From Bacteroidia bacterium (GTDB lineage: Bacteria > Bacteroidota > Bacteroidia > Bacteroidales > Paludibacteraceae): a DNA stretch of 64,000 nucleotides. Of the stretch, positions 10,701-18,120 are shown in pieces. Every line of letters begins with the position of its first letter. Position 1 is the first letter of the stretch. The stretch covers positions 1 through 64,000 of the forward strand of contig SAAO01000016.1 of NCBI GenBank assembly GCA_009929375.1. The letters are read 5' to 3'. The notes below the pieces were generated by a model that did no database searches, was not told the DNA's origin, and was given only the letters and a program-made list of their open reading frames with translations. The position numbers and the translations under genes are program-made.

Positions 10701-12268
10701 AAACCATATATCTCACAGGAAATCTGCAGATTAATTCTGCGTTGAATATCCTGCTCAAAGTAACCGGAATAAAGCCTGGCTGGACGACTCAGCCTTCCAA
10801 CTACGAATTATCGATGAATTTAATCGGACAACTGCATTTCGAAGGAGCTGTTTCCGAAGATTCTGAAGATATTGTAGCTGCATTTATCGAAAATGAATGT
10901 GTGGGTCTGGCTTCACCTGAATATTATAAAAATTATGATGCATATTATCTTGTAATGGATATTTACGGTGATGATAAACATCTGAACAAACCTGTAATAT
11001 TCAAAGCATGGGATGCTTCTACCGGTGAGATTTACCCTGCTGCAAATGTGTCGGAAAATATCACATTTGTCAGCAATAAGCTGTATGGAAAAATGAGTAC
11101 TCCGGTATTGCTGCGGGCTTCTGATTATATCGAGCAGTCTGCAATGTTGCAACAGGGATGGAACTGGATGGCGCTTAATGTGAAACCCGTAAACATGTCA
11201 TTGTCCGGTATTTTCGGTTCTGTCGATCATAAATCGGTGGTTCTGAAGAATGATATAGGTTTCTCTGTGCCTACCGATGCCACTGCTGATATCTGGAACG
11301 GTACTGTCGACAGTCTGAAAATCGGAAAAATGTATAAACTCCGAATGAATGAAAGTGCAGAATTACTGATAAGCGGACGAAAGGTGAATCCGGCTGATGT
11401 GACGATTCCGATCACTCAAAACTGGAACTGGATAGCGTATGTGCCACGTTTCAATATGACCGTTGATGAAGCACTTTCGGGTCTGGAGGCCGTTGAAAAC
11501 GATATGATAAAAGGTCAGACTCAGTTTGCCGTGTATGAAAACGGTGCATGGGTTGGTTCGCTCCGAAGCCTTGTTCCCGGCAGGGGATATCTCTATTATT
11601 CCGGCGATAATATGCCGAAATCATTTATCTATCCTTCGGTTTCTTCTGCGGCTATGCGTGCTAAATCTGTTATTAATGAATCACCATTGTGGTCGGTTGC
11701 CAACGAAAGTGCTTTTGACGACAATATGCCACTGATTGCAGTTGTGAAATACGATGAACAGCTGGTTCTGAACACGCAGGTTGGTGTGTTTAAAGATAAT
11801 GAATGCAGAGCTACAGCTATTTCGCAGCCTGATGGTAAGCTTTATATTTCGGTGCGTGGAAACGAAAGTGATTCTTATCCGCTGACATTCAAAGTGTATA
11901 GCAAAGATACCGACAGCTATTATGATTTGACGCAAACCATCGTGTTTAACTCAGGAAGTATCGATTATATCGACTATCAGAATCCTTATGTTTTGCAGAT
12001 TAAAAACGAAACCGGATTACAAAATGCATCGAAAGGCAAAGTTCGGGCATATCCGGTGGTGGTGAAGACTATATTACATATTGAGGCTGTCGACTTTAAT
12101 GTAACGCGTGTGGTTGTATGCGATATAAGCGGAAAAATTATTAAACATATCGAAAACGACGATGATGTGAGTACAATTGACTTTACAGGCGTAGAACCCG
12201 GAATTTATATTGTGAAAGCTGTAAACGCCGAGAACGAAGCGCATGTTTTGAAAATTGTAAAACAATAG
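1748..12268 (+). CDS. Giant multidomain secreted protein with T9SS C-terminal sorting domain
   Basis: The protein has 3506 residues. It begins with a signal peptide ending near SHAAD. Residues about 35-330 are a Gly-rich GLUG-like beta-helix (GTQTDPYRIANAGQLAYLA, FGGLVGKI, AGGLVGTL). Fn3-like repeats follow at about 410-850, two of them sharing FRIRRA. A carboxypeptidase-regulatory-like fold begins near 848 (VSGKVTFEGG), is interrupted by a LamG-like domain (about 880-1140), and resumes at TTDVNGNYLITT. A second such fold starts near 1217. Two more LamG-like domains lie at about 2430-2590 and 2618-2805, and a BACON-like segment at about 2910-3010. A WNWMA/WNWIA repeat pair lies at about 3130-3285. 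The last 80 residues form a T9SS type A sorting domain (FTGVEPGIYIVKA). It is probably exported through the Por machinery and surface-attached, with binding of glycans or matrix inferred from LamG. Residues about 1250-2400 are unassigned. Confidence 0.9.
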   Translation: MQNKTTQLLYCLCFVMLFTSAVKSHAADTELWLKSGFRATAFDGGSGTQTDPYRIANAGQLAYLAYLVNEYSGTIYNSQGKYYQLVSDIDLGAHLWEPIGFWSDYSSQPTKTFNGIFDGNGFIIKNMTIKDGTRGFDTYSIYHGRGQNMCLGLFGTIRGNVTVKNIFFENAIIEAKKTYHGGVVAGDISLSFTVNIENCHVKNSKIGVLDTFGGLVGKIEGATVNLRASSVRNTIIDSYQMEGGGNDAGGLVGTLRNGTLNMSDCLFAGKLLMNDGGKNASFGGILGWLQAGVFNVKRVVQMGHFDYGGIAGPGYRGLLVGDYSSSAVRKMSGTNFGWGVTVPDDNVIWIVGIKNFNPSNIAKRTSIAEIKKLDLNADENTGEKIWYLDANDSLRNDGQAFFRRPKYLNAEVLKETGRIKLSWTQSVGCETTSPQPFSLQMRRVGESQWREVVIKKGHLNYSDTISRTIEIQYPDINKAAAEYEFRIRRADVAWDNDILLSKTKLALPAYPVPVNPVVLPIKNTDSDITLRWNLVQPATTDSPTGDYVIEWSFDGNQWNAINSLTKGNLTVDLNKTTQEIAFAYPEAMLNKGIKNVQFRIRRANFEWNEMVNGVSSTAKTSYAELNTNIVKFKGIYAEGSSSGIKVLWEQDNGRLNDTWYFRLYRKNVDQADFDYSANFVDQVRVSAIGSNLSIMDNYLTESCIPFHYQVRLEEGDDYNTAVVKSESAVMKNPDVVKLFEAKGNIESVSVSKGFFNDRVVVKWKVTAGNTFSRYSITRRMIDAENAGTESLHEFVPVSAHTTQYSYIDNSAIPGIYYSYEVKAWNDCGDRSTESAKMSSIGFIQPLGVVSGKVTFEGGNAVSGVSVIVESDASSQYANRSLPFSTELDNHVKLPFKADLWSPTAFTTQFWIRETRTDYNASYFSAKYRYALRADSTTAYKLTFDTWDGVSTTDFYDDGRYSFIFNYKLPLNEWVHVTVSYAVSENSGTAKLYINGKHFETITQVYENMVSGFMTDAIYSGAYPGVEDIFIGSTYLSDVYYYNQNQHAQKAQKQRSNYTQNNYNPNPYIEIKYNLNAYLDEFRFWKTALDSATILSNYDSYLSGKEANLSLYYRFNEPMIQEVFDISGRNGVFNENHGKMISSSLLRSAVYVPPCYNKATTDVNGNYLITTIPYTGEGSTAILKPLLGIHKFSPGNKPLFFSQASATYNNVDFTDVSAFKVQGKVVYEGSNYPVSGCSFRIDGTQATVGGQVVTTDAEGKFTLSVPIGKHTLQIEKSGHVFANNGFAQIKKSNMIDFQDDITEMNFVDKTKVKLIGRVTGGLKENDKVLGFGESLNNIGVDSITLINTKSDQYDLRLAESDSTAIMNHNNGEWKRTGVLSNDTSIVKYQKDKVTIHVSPKTGEFVAWLIPEKFSIDDINVKTADGKMTIYNQQAQLDLSNKAVPNDSYMQTEVRTWTDSVFVTDKKGMVDHWEYSEKSDTVRYHDKWQWYYQSTPTFSMQQIVNSEVVPYLGEKTFVVRDQLTGQTDTLQLATVHANDSASYLFGKPVFRQGNAYTMYFKAYEEYINYSAGTASPVITHTAVTGTVNVDNTIALKQEGQNGNIVGVELDEQGTAKYTFVGGLPDLTTAQNQISATVQIGNFSYYWNRGSDPVTAWHLGEKSTGTDFMTSGPNEIDMVLHDPPGSSSYSYIEKGSKMSSTTTTSVDNEVLKELNATLDFGAEITMFVGVWGGFGGGVMAGVVETAETKLDVKTGIKSEQKWNKSNEKTKTTTFSERLSTSDDPLYVGHLGDVFIGNSTNIQYGLTNGVSITKGDVETTPWAKAGADSVYKIAPSASIAYGQTFATRFVFTQVELEQIMIPKWKNAINLLLKDKGTVVDLNQIERPVYVSKLLRDDVNFGKMNTDKSAFKTLATPLSPYDGPSYTIYFPASWGDGNPWTEFGLEKHKTFQDSIVWANNQINGWTKALAESERSKVQMRQAGNYSFGGGSEMEYSIESTQSKSYTSSFTWVLSPSLGLTTGMEIKGIGTEIETSIEYTHSEAQTGTDEAEYTVNSGFVLKEDGFGDEISVDYGVTDLGAFAFKSRGGRTSCPHEAEVRSQYFEPGKHILSEGTMQIEVPKIDVYGPAKVLNVPANKAASFKLQMKNESETNDDVWFQLIVDEETNPDGAELQIDGGIIGNGRTFLVKAGEVLTKTLFVSKGSVDVYNNIGLVLRSTCQNDPTDFLPDIADTTWVSVEFIPACSEVAIKEPVNNWIVNTQNQSGDTLQIVIDSYDVNFPNFGYIRLEYRPTSSPSWSTITTFYPQALYANAQGVKENIGSRSSLVYKWKVPQDGPYELRATTASVNIDSENKIVGSPLSTYSSDAVSGYVDFSRPKSLGTPLPSNGILTSDGEISITFNEKIQNVYESMISVQASLNKGETDHSRAVKFTGGQPAYTEAGIALANRSFSFESFYNRKAGTAGTLLAHGDGLSVGFNSANKLVVTVQGVTYTSTNTLPSDEWCYLAFSYNNTSRYFDVYHYSGSISSKLGFDKTTQLNQTYSGLGRLFVGANLNVNMHELSLWTKDMSSINDHHMYSAKTGKELNMVGYWPMNEGHGSINTDKARSRHLILPSSQMWYSNFGNYAVHFNGSNYVEVPAANVALLEQDNFAIEFWFNGEKQSNATLFSCGDGVLDIEPSKKMSVAFDENSKLSLRTNGVAYVLSDSNYLDNTWHHFALNVLRNGSTVAYIDGEAVRQLPPTAVKWVNGDKYLLGANNYRSATEMNNVGKYFKGAIDEFRFWKSTLTAGAIRSDIYNRLTGSEDGLLVYIPFDRLAIESGMLVAYDSWTDAVTDSLLVNPVNGAVASDTNAPTLQVERPLQNVPFSFVASDNKIVITPTANAADIEGTTLEIRVKDVKDLHDNLVQPVSWIAYVNNNSLLWSEQNISISKEMLVPRQFSVSISNQSATNENWSVKELPGWLTVSKTHGTLKPLATDLLTFTIDEALPIGSYEETIYLTGNLQINSALNILLKVTGIKPGWTTQPSNYELSMNLIGQLHFEGAVSEDSEDIVAAFIENECVGLASPEYYKNYDAYYLVMDIYGDDKHLNKPVIFKAWDASTGEIYPAANVSENITFVSNKLYGKMSTPVLLRASDYIEQSAMLQQGWNWMALNVKPVNMSLSGIFGSVDHKSVVLKNDIGFSVPTDATADIWNGTVDSLKIGKMYKLRMNESAELLISGRKVNPADVTIPITQNWNWIAYVPRFNMTVDEALSGLEAVENDMIKGQTQFAVYENGAWVGSLRSLVPGRGYLYYSGDNMPKSFIYPSVSSAAMRAKSVINESPLWSVANESAFDDNMPLIAVVKYDEQLVLNTQVGVFKDNECRATAISQPDGKLYISVRGNESDSYPLTFKVYSKDTDSYYDLTQTIVFNSGSIDYIDYQNPYVLQIKNETGLQNASKGKVRAYPVVVKTILHIEAVDFNVTRVVVCDISGKIIKHIENDDDVSTIDFTGVEPGIYIVKAVNAENEAHVLKIVKQ

Positions 12269-12298
12269 ATTCAGATATTGTTTACATGTAAAATGTTT

Positions 12299-12347
12299 GA
12301 ACGCAAATTACGCGAATATTCGTGTAATTTGCGTTCTTGTTTTTTTA
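12299..12347 (+). terminator. Rho-independent terminator of the giant gene
   Basis: A perfect 13-bp stem (GAACGCAAATTAC pairing with GTAATTTGCGTTC) with a 12-base loop is followed by a T-rich run at 12337-12346. It lies 30 bases after the stop codon and between convergent genes. Confidence 0.85.
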
Positions 12348-12349
12348 AA

Positions 12350-13465
12350 TCAGAATTTCAGATTTATCACCACCAGTTCCGATTGCGTGCCAATGCGGTA
12401 TTTCGGACCCCAGAGTCCAAGTCCCGACGATACATAATAGTGTGTATTCTCAATTTTGCGGTATCCGTAGCCCAGTTCGTACATTTGCTTTACAAACAAA
12501 TTGCCTGGGAAAAACTGTCCGTTGTGCGTATGTCCCGAAATTTGCAAGTCCACACCGTTTTTGCGGGCTTCCTTCAAATGATAGGGCTGATGGTCAAGCA
12601 TAATAACCGGCTTGCTGTGGTCGATATCAGAAGTCAGTTGCGCAATTTCTTTGCGTTTGTGGTTGGTACGATCGTCGCGTCCTAACAGATAAAAACTATT
12701 GTTGACAAGCATTGTGGAGTCGCGCAGAAAGGTAATCCCCGCTGATTTAAGATATTGTTCAGCAATATAAGGATTCTCTCCATAATACTCATGGTTTCCG
12801 CTGATGGCATACACGCCCAGTGGCGCAGCAATTTGCCTCAGTTCTTCGGCCATATTTTGTTCAATCAGCGGTTGAGTGATATTATCCACCACATCGCCTG
12901 CCATCAGTACAATGTCAGGTTTTTGTTCGTTGATAAGTTTTACGTATTTCTGCAGGTTGGTTTTGTTGATGGAATAACCAAGGTGCACATCGCTTAGCGC
13001 TACAATTTTTAATGTTTTTTGTTGTGGTGTTTTGTTAATATTCAAATCGAGTTTGACAATTTCAGGGTGATTGAATTTATAATTTCCATAAATCATGGCA
13101 ATGGCAGTAGCCGAAATGCTGATCAGAAACGCCAAATAGCGGAAACTCTTCATTCCGGCAGGGGCAAAATGAAATGCAAGGTTGGCTAATCGTACCAAAT
13201 CGACCACCAGAAACGACAACAACAGATAAATCATGATGATCATGTAGCTGAAACCGAGGCTTGTGACCACTTTCATGGCTACAGGCGACATGATGCCGCG
13301 GGCCATAAAACCTGCCATCATGATGACAAAAAGAAGGATATTGGCACCAAGATACCAGAAACGAAGGTTTCCTGAGTTTTGCAGAGCCTGCCAGCCTCGT
13401 AAAGTCACATACGAAGCCATTAAGAGAGTAAAGAGCGTTACAATAATAAAAAATCCCGTTTTCAT
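12350..13465 (-). CDS. Membrane-anchored metallophosphoesterase (calcineurin-like)
   Basis: The 371-residue protein has four hydrophobic helices in its first ~145 residues, then a calcineurin-like phosphoesterase domain. The metal-binding motifs appear in the usual order: DVHLGY, GDVVDN, SGNHEYYG, LDHQP and SGHTHNGQ. This is the common Bacteroidetes/YkoQ-like architecture with the catalytic domain held at the membrane. Members of this superfamily hydrolyse phosphomonoesters or phosphodiesters, and the substrate cannot be read from sequence. The gene is convergent with the giant gene and divergent from the next. Its length fits a complete protein. Confidence 0.88.
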   Translation of the reverse strand: MKTGFFIIVTLFTLLMASYVTLRGWQALQNSGNLRFWYLGANILLFVIMMAGFMARGIMSPVAMKVVTSLGFSYMIIMIYLLLSFLVVDLVRLANLAFHFAPAGMKSFRYLAFLISISATAIAMIYGNYKFNHPEIVKLDLNINKTPQQKTLKIVALSDVHLGYSINKTNLQKYVKLINEQKPDIVLMAGDVVDNITQPLIEQNMAEELRQIAAPLGVYAISGNHEYYGENPYIAEQYLKSAGITFLRDSTMLVNNSFYLLGRDDRTNHKRKEIAQLTSDIDHSKPVIMLDHQPYHLKEARKNGVDLQISGHTHNGQFFPGNLFVKQMYELGYGYRKIENTHYYVSSGLGLWGPKYRIGTQSELVVINLKF

Positions 13466-13676
13466 ATTTTATGGAAGTATTTTTCCTGTCTTTTGTTTGT
13501 TAAACTTCATATAAAACGATATTGTGAGCTTTGTGTTTTATTTGTAACACAATTTAAGTTTTATATTTAAAGACTGTTTTTTGAGGTATGTATAAACATA
13601 AACAGTAAATTATCATTTTGAAACTTTTCTGTGTTTGACAATGTTATACGTACGGACTTTTTAAAATTATAAATAT

Positions 13677-14309
13677 ATGAAGATAGTTATATTCGGAGCC
13701 AGCGGAAAAACCGGCAAACTCCTTATCGATATGGCTCTGGAAGCTGGTCACGAAGTGAGAGCCTATGTGCGTCGTCCTTTATCGGTTCAGCCAGAAAATA
13801 AAAACCTGAGTGTGGTGGTAGGCGCATTGAGTGACACAGAAAAAATAAGAACTGTTGTGGCCGGTGCTGATGCCTGTATATCTGTTTTGGGTGGAAACTC
13901 GCTGAAAGAACATGCCACAGAGTTTATGGAGGGTATTCGGAATATCGTGTCGGTGATGGAACAGGAAAATGTGAGCAGATTTATTTACATGTCGAGCATT
14001 GGAGCAGGAGATAGCCGCTATCTGATGGCTCAACCGGCACGTTTTTTTATTGTGAACATGTTACTTCGTATTCCTTTAGCCGACCATACCACAAACGAAC
14101 AATACATTTCGCAAGGTACTCTTAACTATACCATTGTCCGACCCGGTGGCTTGACCGATGGTCCTTTGGTTCATGAAGTTAAACATGGTACTGAGAAGGT
14201 TACTGTTAAAGGCAGTCCATCAATCTCACGTGCCAGTGTGGCTGCATTTATTATGAAACAGCTTGCTGAAACAACTTACCATCGCAAAGCTGTATGGTTG
14301 TATGCCTGA
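13677..14309 (+). CDS. NAD(P)-binding atypical SDR (NmrA/SDR_a5-like)
   Basis: The 210-residue protein starts with the Rossmann nucleotide-binding loop VIFGASGKTGK. It continues with the features of atypical short-chain dehydrogenases: a GADACISVLGG strand, SRFIYMSSIGAG, and a C-terminal TIVRPGGLTDG. Members use NAD(P)H to reduce quinones or flavins, or only sense the cofactor, and the reaction here is unknown. It stands alone, divergent from the metallophosphoesterase and followed 97 bp later by the GH2 gene. A TATTTTTG -7-like element at 14377-14384 suggests that the GH2 gene has its own promoter. Confidence 0.8.
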   Translation: MKIVIFGASGKTGKLLIDMALEAGHEVRAYVRRPLSVQPENKNLSVVVGALSDTEKIRTVVAGADACISVLGGNSLKEHATEFMEGIRNIVSVMEQENVSRFIYMSSIGAGDSRYLMAQPARFFIVNMLLRIPLADHTTNEQYISQGTLNYTIVRPGGLTDGPLVHEVKHGTEKVTVKGSPSISRASVAAFIMKQLAETTYHRKAVWLYA

Positions 14310-14406
14310 TTGACTAGTTTCGATTTAAACCCTTTTTTTGAATGATTGGGCACTCTGTTTGCTTCGTTTTTTGTGTTATTTTTGTAAATAAAATAAGACA
14401 GAACAA

Positions 14407-16911
14407 ATGATGAAGAAACTAATCTTGTGTGTGTGGGTAGTTTTACTTTCCTGCTCATGTATGGCTGCCAAACCAACCCGTGTGGTGACCGATTTTAATC
14501 AGAACTGGAAATTCAGCCTCGACGATACCAAAGTAGCCGGCCAACAGGTTTCGCTAGACGATTCGCAGTGGCGCGTGCTTCGTCTTCCGCACGATTGGAG
14601 CATCGAGTCCGACTTTCAGGAAAAAACTCCTGCTACTCCCGGAGGTGGCGCTTTGCCGGGTGGATTGGGATGGTACCGCAAAACCTTCGCGGTAGAAAAA
14701 AACATGACCGGAAAAAAGGTCTTTGTGGAATTCGATGGCGTTTATCATCGCAGCGAAGTCTGGATCAATGGTATTTCTTTGGGTAAACGTCCCAATGGCT
14801 ATATCTCATTTCGTTACGATCTTACGCCGCATATTCGTTTCGGTGCTGAGAATGTAATTGCCGTGAAAGTGGATAATTCGCAACAACCCAATTCGCGCTG
14901 GTATTCGGGGTCGGGCATTTACCGCAATGTGCGTCTTGTATTTACCGACCCGATGCATGTGGATTATCACGGCACTTATGTGACTACGCCACGCATTTCG
15001 GCCGATAGTGCCGACATTAATATACAAACCATTGTGAGAAACGATATGACGCATCGTCGCGAGGTGAAAGTAGAGCAAAGCCTTTTCGATGCGGAGGGCA
15101 AACTGCTTACCAAAACCGATGCAACCATGATTATGCTTCCGGGGAAAACGGGAAAAATGGTTCAGAAACTCGTGGCTCACAAACTCGTGCTGTGGGATAT
15201 CGATCGTCCGTATTTGTACAAAGTGGTGACCAAACTTTATGTGGGCGGATTGCTGAAAGACGAATACAGTACTTTTACAGGTATTCGCTCGTTTCGTTTC
15301 GATGTGGAAAAAGGATTCTTCCTGAATGGAAAGCCTCTGAAAATAAACGGCGTGTGCAATCATCACGATTTGGGTGCTTTGGGCGCTGCGGTCAATACAC
15401 GTGCCATTGAGCGTCAGCTCGAAATACTGAAAGCCATGGGTGTAAATGCCATTCGTACTTCACACAATCCTCCCGCACCTGAATTGCTCGATCTTTGCGA
15501 TCGCATGGGCTTCATTGTGCAAAACGAGGCTTTCGATATCTGGCGCAAAGGAAAAACAACCTACGACTATTCGCTCGATTTTGCAGACTGGTACGAGCGC
15601 GACCTTACTGATTTTGTGGTGCGCGATCGCAATCATCCTTCGGTAATGATGTGGAGCATTGGCAATGAAGTACAGGAACAGTGGATTCAGCAGGAACGCG
15701 ATACCATAAATCTGCAACAAGCCAACGTATTACTTAATCAGAAGCGCGATATTAATCCTGATGATTATAAAGATGGAAAAGTAAGTTTCAATGCTTTGCT
15801 CACAAGTCGCCTGGTGGATATTGTAAAGTCGCTCGACCTTACACGCCCCGTCACAGCCGGTTGCAACGAAACGCGTGATATCAACCCGCTTTTCCAGTCG
15901 GAATCGCTCGACCTGATCGGGTTTAATTATCACGAAAACGAATTTGCCGACATTACCAGGCGTTTTCCCAAAACTCCATTTATAGTCACAGAATCGGTTT
16001 CGTCGCTTCAGACACGTGGTTTTTACCTTACGCCATCGGATAGTATGAATATTTGGCCCGAACGTTGGGACAAGCCTTTTCACAATCCGCTGCAAAAATG
16101 TTCGGCTTACGACAACAGTCATGCACCCTGGGGCTCGACCCACGAAGCTACATGGAAAATTGTAAAGAAATATCCACACATTGCAGGGCAGTTTATCTGG
16201 ACAGGTTTTGATTATCTGGGCGAGCCGACGCCTTACTGGTGGCCATCGCGCAGTTCGTATTTCGGAATTGTCGATTTGGCTGGTTTTCCGAAAGATGTGT
16301 ATTACATGTATCAGAGCGAATGGACTTCGAAAGATGTGTTGCATGTTTTTCCACACTGGAACCGGGCGGATGGGCAAATAGTTGATCTTTGGGCTTATTA
16401 CAACAATGCCGACGAAGTGGAACTCTTTATTAATGGCGTTTCGCAGGGTGTGCGCAGCAAGCAAAACGACGACCTGCATGTAATGTGGCGTGTAAAGTTT
16501 GAGCCGGGAGTTGTCAAAGCGGTGTCGCGTAAAGGTGGTCGCGAAGTGCTTGTGCGCGAAATCCGTACAGCCGGTGATCCTGTTACTATCAGGCTGAAAG
16601 CTGATAGAACCACAATTTCAGCCAATGGAAACGATCTTTCGTTTGTAACCTGCGAATTGCTCGATGCACAGGGAAATGCACATCCACTGGCTGATAAACT
16701 GGTAAAGTTTACTGTCACAGGTGAGGGTTTTGTGGCAGGTACAGACAATGGCTATCAAAACGACCACAATTCGCTGAAGAAGCCGGAGCGGCATTTGTTC
16801 AATGGAAAATGTATGGCAATAGTGCAAAGCTCGGGCAAGCCGGGTAAAATCATTCTGAAAGCTTCAGTTGAAGGATTGCCTGATCAACAGATCGAAATTA
16901 CAGCGCAGTAA
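14407..16911 (+). CDS. Glycoside hydrolase family 2 (beta-galactosidase-like), exported
   Basis: The protein has 834 residues with an export signal (LLSCSCMAA); the Cys residues could make it a lipoprotein. The order is that of GH2: a sugar-binding jelly roll (about 40-200, with LRLPHDWSIE and GLGWYRKTF), an immunoglobulin-like domain (about 200-300), and the TIM barrel from NGVCNHHDLGALG. The acid/base Glu is E421 in MWSIGNEVQ, and the nucleophile is E529 in PFIVTESVSS. A further Ig-like domain ends the protein. It probably removes a terminal beta-linked sugar from glycans in the periplasm or at the surface. No SusC/SusD pair adjoins it, so it is not in a canonical PUL. Beta-galactosidase is the default, but other GH2 specificities remain possible. 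Confidence 0.88.
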   Translation: MMKKLILCVWVVLLSCSCMAAKPTRVVTDFNQNWKFSLDDTKVAGQQVSLDDSQWRVLRLPHDWSIESDFQEKTPATPGGGALPGGLGWYRKTFAVEKNMTGKKVFVEFDGVYHRSEVWINGISLGKRPNGYISFRYDLTPHIRFGAENVIAVKVDNSQQPNSRWYSGSGIYRNVRLVFTDPMHVDYHGTYVTTPRISADSADINIQTIVRNDMTHRREVKVEQSLFDAEGKLLTKTDATMIMLPGKTGKMVQKLVAHKLVLWDIDRPYLYKVVTKLYVGGLLKDEYSTFTGIRSFRFDVEKGFFLNGKPLKINGVCNHHDLGALGAAVNTRAIERQLEILKAMGVNAIRTSHNPPAPELLDLCDRMGFIVQNEAFDIWRKGKTTYDYSLDFADWYERDLTDFVVRDRNHPSVMMWSIGNEVQEQWIQQERDTINLQQANVLLNQKRDINPDDYKDGKVSFNALLTSRLVDIVKSLDLTRPVTAGCNETRDINPLFQSESLDLIGFNYHENEFADITRRFPKTPFIVTESVSSLQTRGFYLTPSDSMNIWPERWDKPFHNPLQKCSAYDNSHAPWGSTHEATWKIVKKYPHIAGQFIWTGFDYLGEPTPYWWPSRSSYFGIVDLAGFPKDVYYMYQSEWTSKDVLHVFPHWNRADGQIVDLWAYYNNADEVELFINGVSQGVRSKQNDDLHVMWRVKFEPGVVKAVSRKGGREVLVREIRTAGDPVTIRLKADRTTISANGNDLSFVTCELLDAQGNAHPLADKLVKFTVTGEGFVAGTDNGYQNDHNSLKKPERHLFNGKCMAIVQSSGKPGKIILKASVEGLPDQQIEITAQ

Positions 16912-16929
16912 ATAAGCCTTTATTCAGAT

Positions 16930-16974
16930 ATAAAAAAAGCAGGCTGTTTCATTTGTTGAAACAGCCTGCTTTAA
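16930..16974 (-). terminator. Terminator between the GH2 and lipoprotein genes
   Basis: The stem AAAGCAGGCTGTTTC (16936-16950) pairs perfectly with 16958-16972. On the minus strand it is followed by a run of T residues (the A run at 16932-16938 on the plus strand), so it serves the minus-strand lipoprotein gene best. It may also stop readthrough from the GH2 gene. Confidence 0.8.
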
Positions 16975-16991
16975 GAGAATATCTTTCTGTG

Positions 16992-17513
16992 TTACATTCC
17001 AAGCACTTTCAGATCCATGATAAAGATCATGTCCAGTTGAATTTCTGTGGCTGAACTAAGTGCTTCATCTGTACTTACTTCAATTTTCAGTTTAAAGCTT
17101 TCCCCCATAATGAAATTTTTCACATCTACGTCCTGTGTCGTGAATTTCAGTTCTGTTACATTTCCAACGCCGGTAGCCGAAGCAATCTTCACATCATCTT
17201 TGCCGGTAGAGCTAATGTAAATGTTTACATCTTTCAGGAAGCTTAAATCTTCACTTCCGTTCGAAATGCTGAATTCCATCTTCGAAAGTTTCATTCCTTC
17301 AATAAAATCCGAACTTACACCCGATGCGTTGAGTACACTGTCAAGTCCTGTTTCAATGACAGGGGTTTCGATGGTTTGGCTTCCGGGAACCGGAGTGGCA
17401 GGTATGGTAATTGACTGAGTGATCGGGAGTGGAATTTTTGTAAGTTCCCCAAGCATGTCACAACCTGTCATAAACGGAATTATCAGTAATACTGACCAAA
17501 ATAGCTTTTTCAT
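16992..17513 (-). CDS. Small lipoprotein of unknown function
   Basis: I chose the start at 17513 (MKKLFWSVLLIIPFMTGC) because it gives a clean lipoprotein signal with lipobox MTGC. The longer frame to 17540 only adds nine polar residues. The mature part (about 155 residues) is rich in beta-strand patterns and in Thr, Ser, Val and Ile, with no recognisable catalytic motif. A -7-like element (TATCTTTG on the minus strand, 17581-17588) lies about 70 bases upstream. It is a single gene between two terminators. It is probably attached to the outer or inner membrane; function unknown. Confidence 0.75.
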   Translation of the reverse strand: MKKLFWSVLLIIPFMTGCDMLGELTKIPLPITQSITIPATPVPGSQTIETPVIETGLDSVLNASGVSSDFIEGMKLSKMEFSISNGSEDLSFLKDVNIYISSTGKDDVKIASATGVGNVTELKFTTQDVDVKNFIMGESFKLKIEVSTDEALSSATEIQLDMIFIMDLKVLGM

Positions 17514-17647
17514 AAAAGTAATTATTTTATTGTGATACATAAAAAAACTGTATAAATGTTTCTATACTCTAACAACGGTTCAAAGATATAGTTTTTTAAT
17601 GTTCAGAATATCCATACAAATATGGAATAAAATCAATAAATATATGC

Positions 17648-17686
17648 AAAAAAAGCGGCTTTGGTCATTCCAAAGCCGCTTTTTAT
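17648..17686 (-). terminator. Terminator of the 56-residue membrane protein gene
   Basis: AAAGCGGCTTTGG (17652-17664) pairs with CCAAAGCCGCTTT (17670-17682), with A residues on the left and T residues on the right. It can therefore work in both directions. It lies 27 bases beyond the stop codon of the small minus-strand gene at 17709-17879. Confidence 0.8.
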
Positions 17687-17708
17687 TAATTCTTTCCTGT
17701 TTATTTTC

Positions 17709-17879
17709 TTATTGTACTTTACGGTTGATAAGGATGTGAGCAAAAAATCCTACTATCATAATAATACCGGCAGAAGCAAGATATGTATTCGAGCTTGAGC
17801 TTGTGAAGAAATAAACCGACAATATAATTACACCAATCAATATCAGAATGGGACCTAAGAACTTCAAAAGGGTTTTCAT
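17709..17879 (-). CDS. Small two-helix membrane protein (56 residues)
   Basis: An ATG at 17879 (minus strand) opens a 57-codon frame ending with TAA at 17709-17711. The product starts MKTLLKFLGPILILIGVIIL and has two hydrophobic helices separated by a Ser-rich turn (FFTSSSSNTY), with a basic end (HILINRKVQ). The gene is followed at the right distance by a strong terminator, which supports a real transcript. No function is recognisable. Its position alone between the lipoprotein and the glycosyltransferase gives no hint. Confidence 0.7.
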   Translation of the reverse strand: MKTLLKFLGPILILIGVIILSVYFFTSSSSNTYLASAGIIMIVGFFAHILINRKVQ

Positions 17880-18120
17880 TGTGCTATATGTTTTTATGTT
17901 CGTTATTTTCAGGCTACAAATTAAGTGATTTTTTGGCTACTAATAAAATTATTTCCCTAAAAAAACATGAATTCAGTAAAAAAACAGCTATCTCTGTCGA
18001 ATATACATTCCGCTTATAAAGGTTTTGTTCAAAAATTATAACTATAATAAACCGGTGCCCTCTGATAAATTTTGTATTTTTGCAGATAAGTAATCGATAA
18101 TTATTGTTGATATGTTTTCA

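Noticed and set aside
12278-12685. 135-codon plus-strand ORF after the giant gene
   Set aside because: It runs through the terminator hairpin and is antisense to the metallophosphoesterase.
15730-16479. 249-codon minus-strand ORF in the GH2 gene
   Set aside because: It is antisense to the catalytic domain and shows no signal or motif.
14407-16911. Polysaccharide utilisation locus around the GH2 gene
   Set aside because: No SusC/SusD pair, sulfatase or further CAZymes adjoin it.
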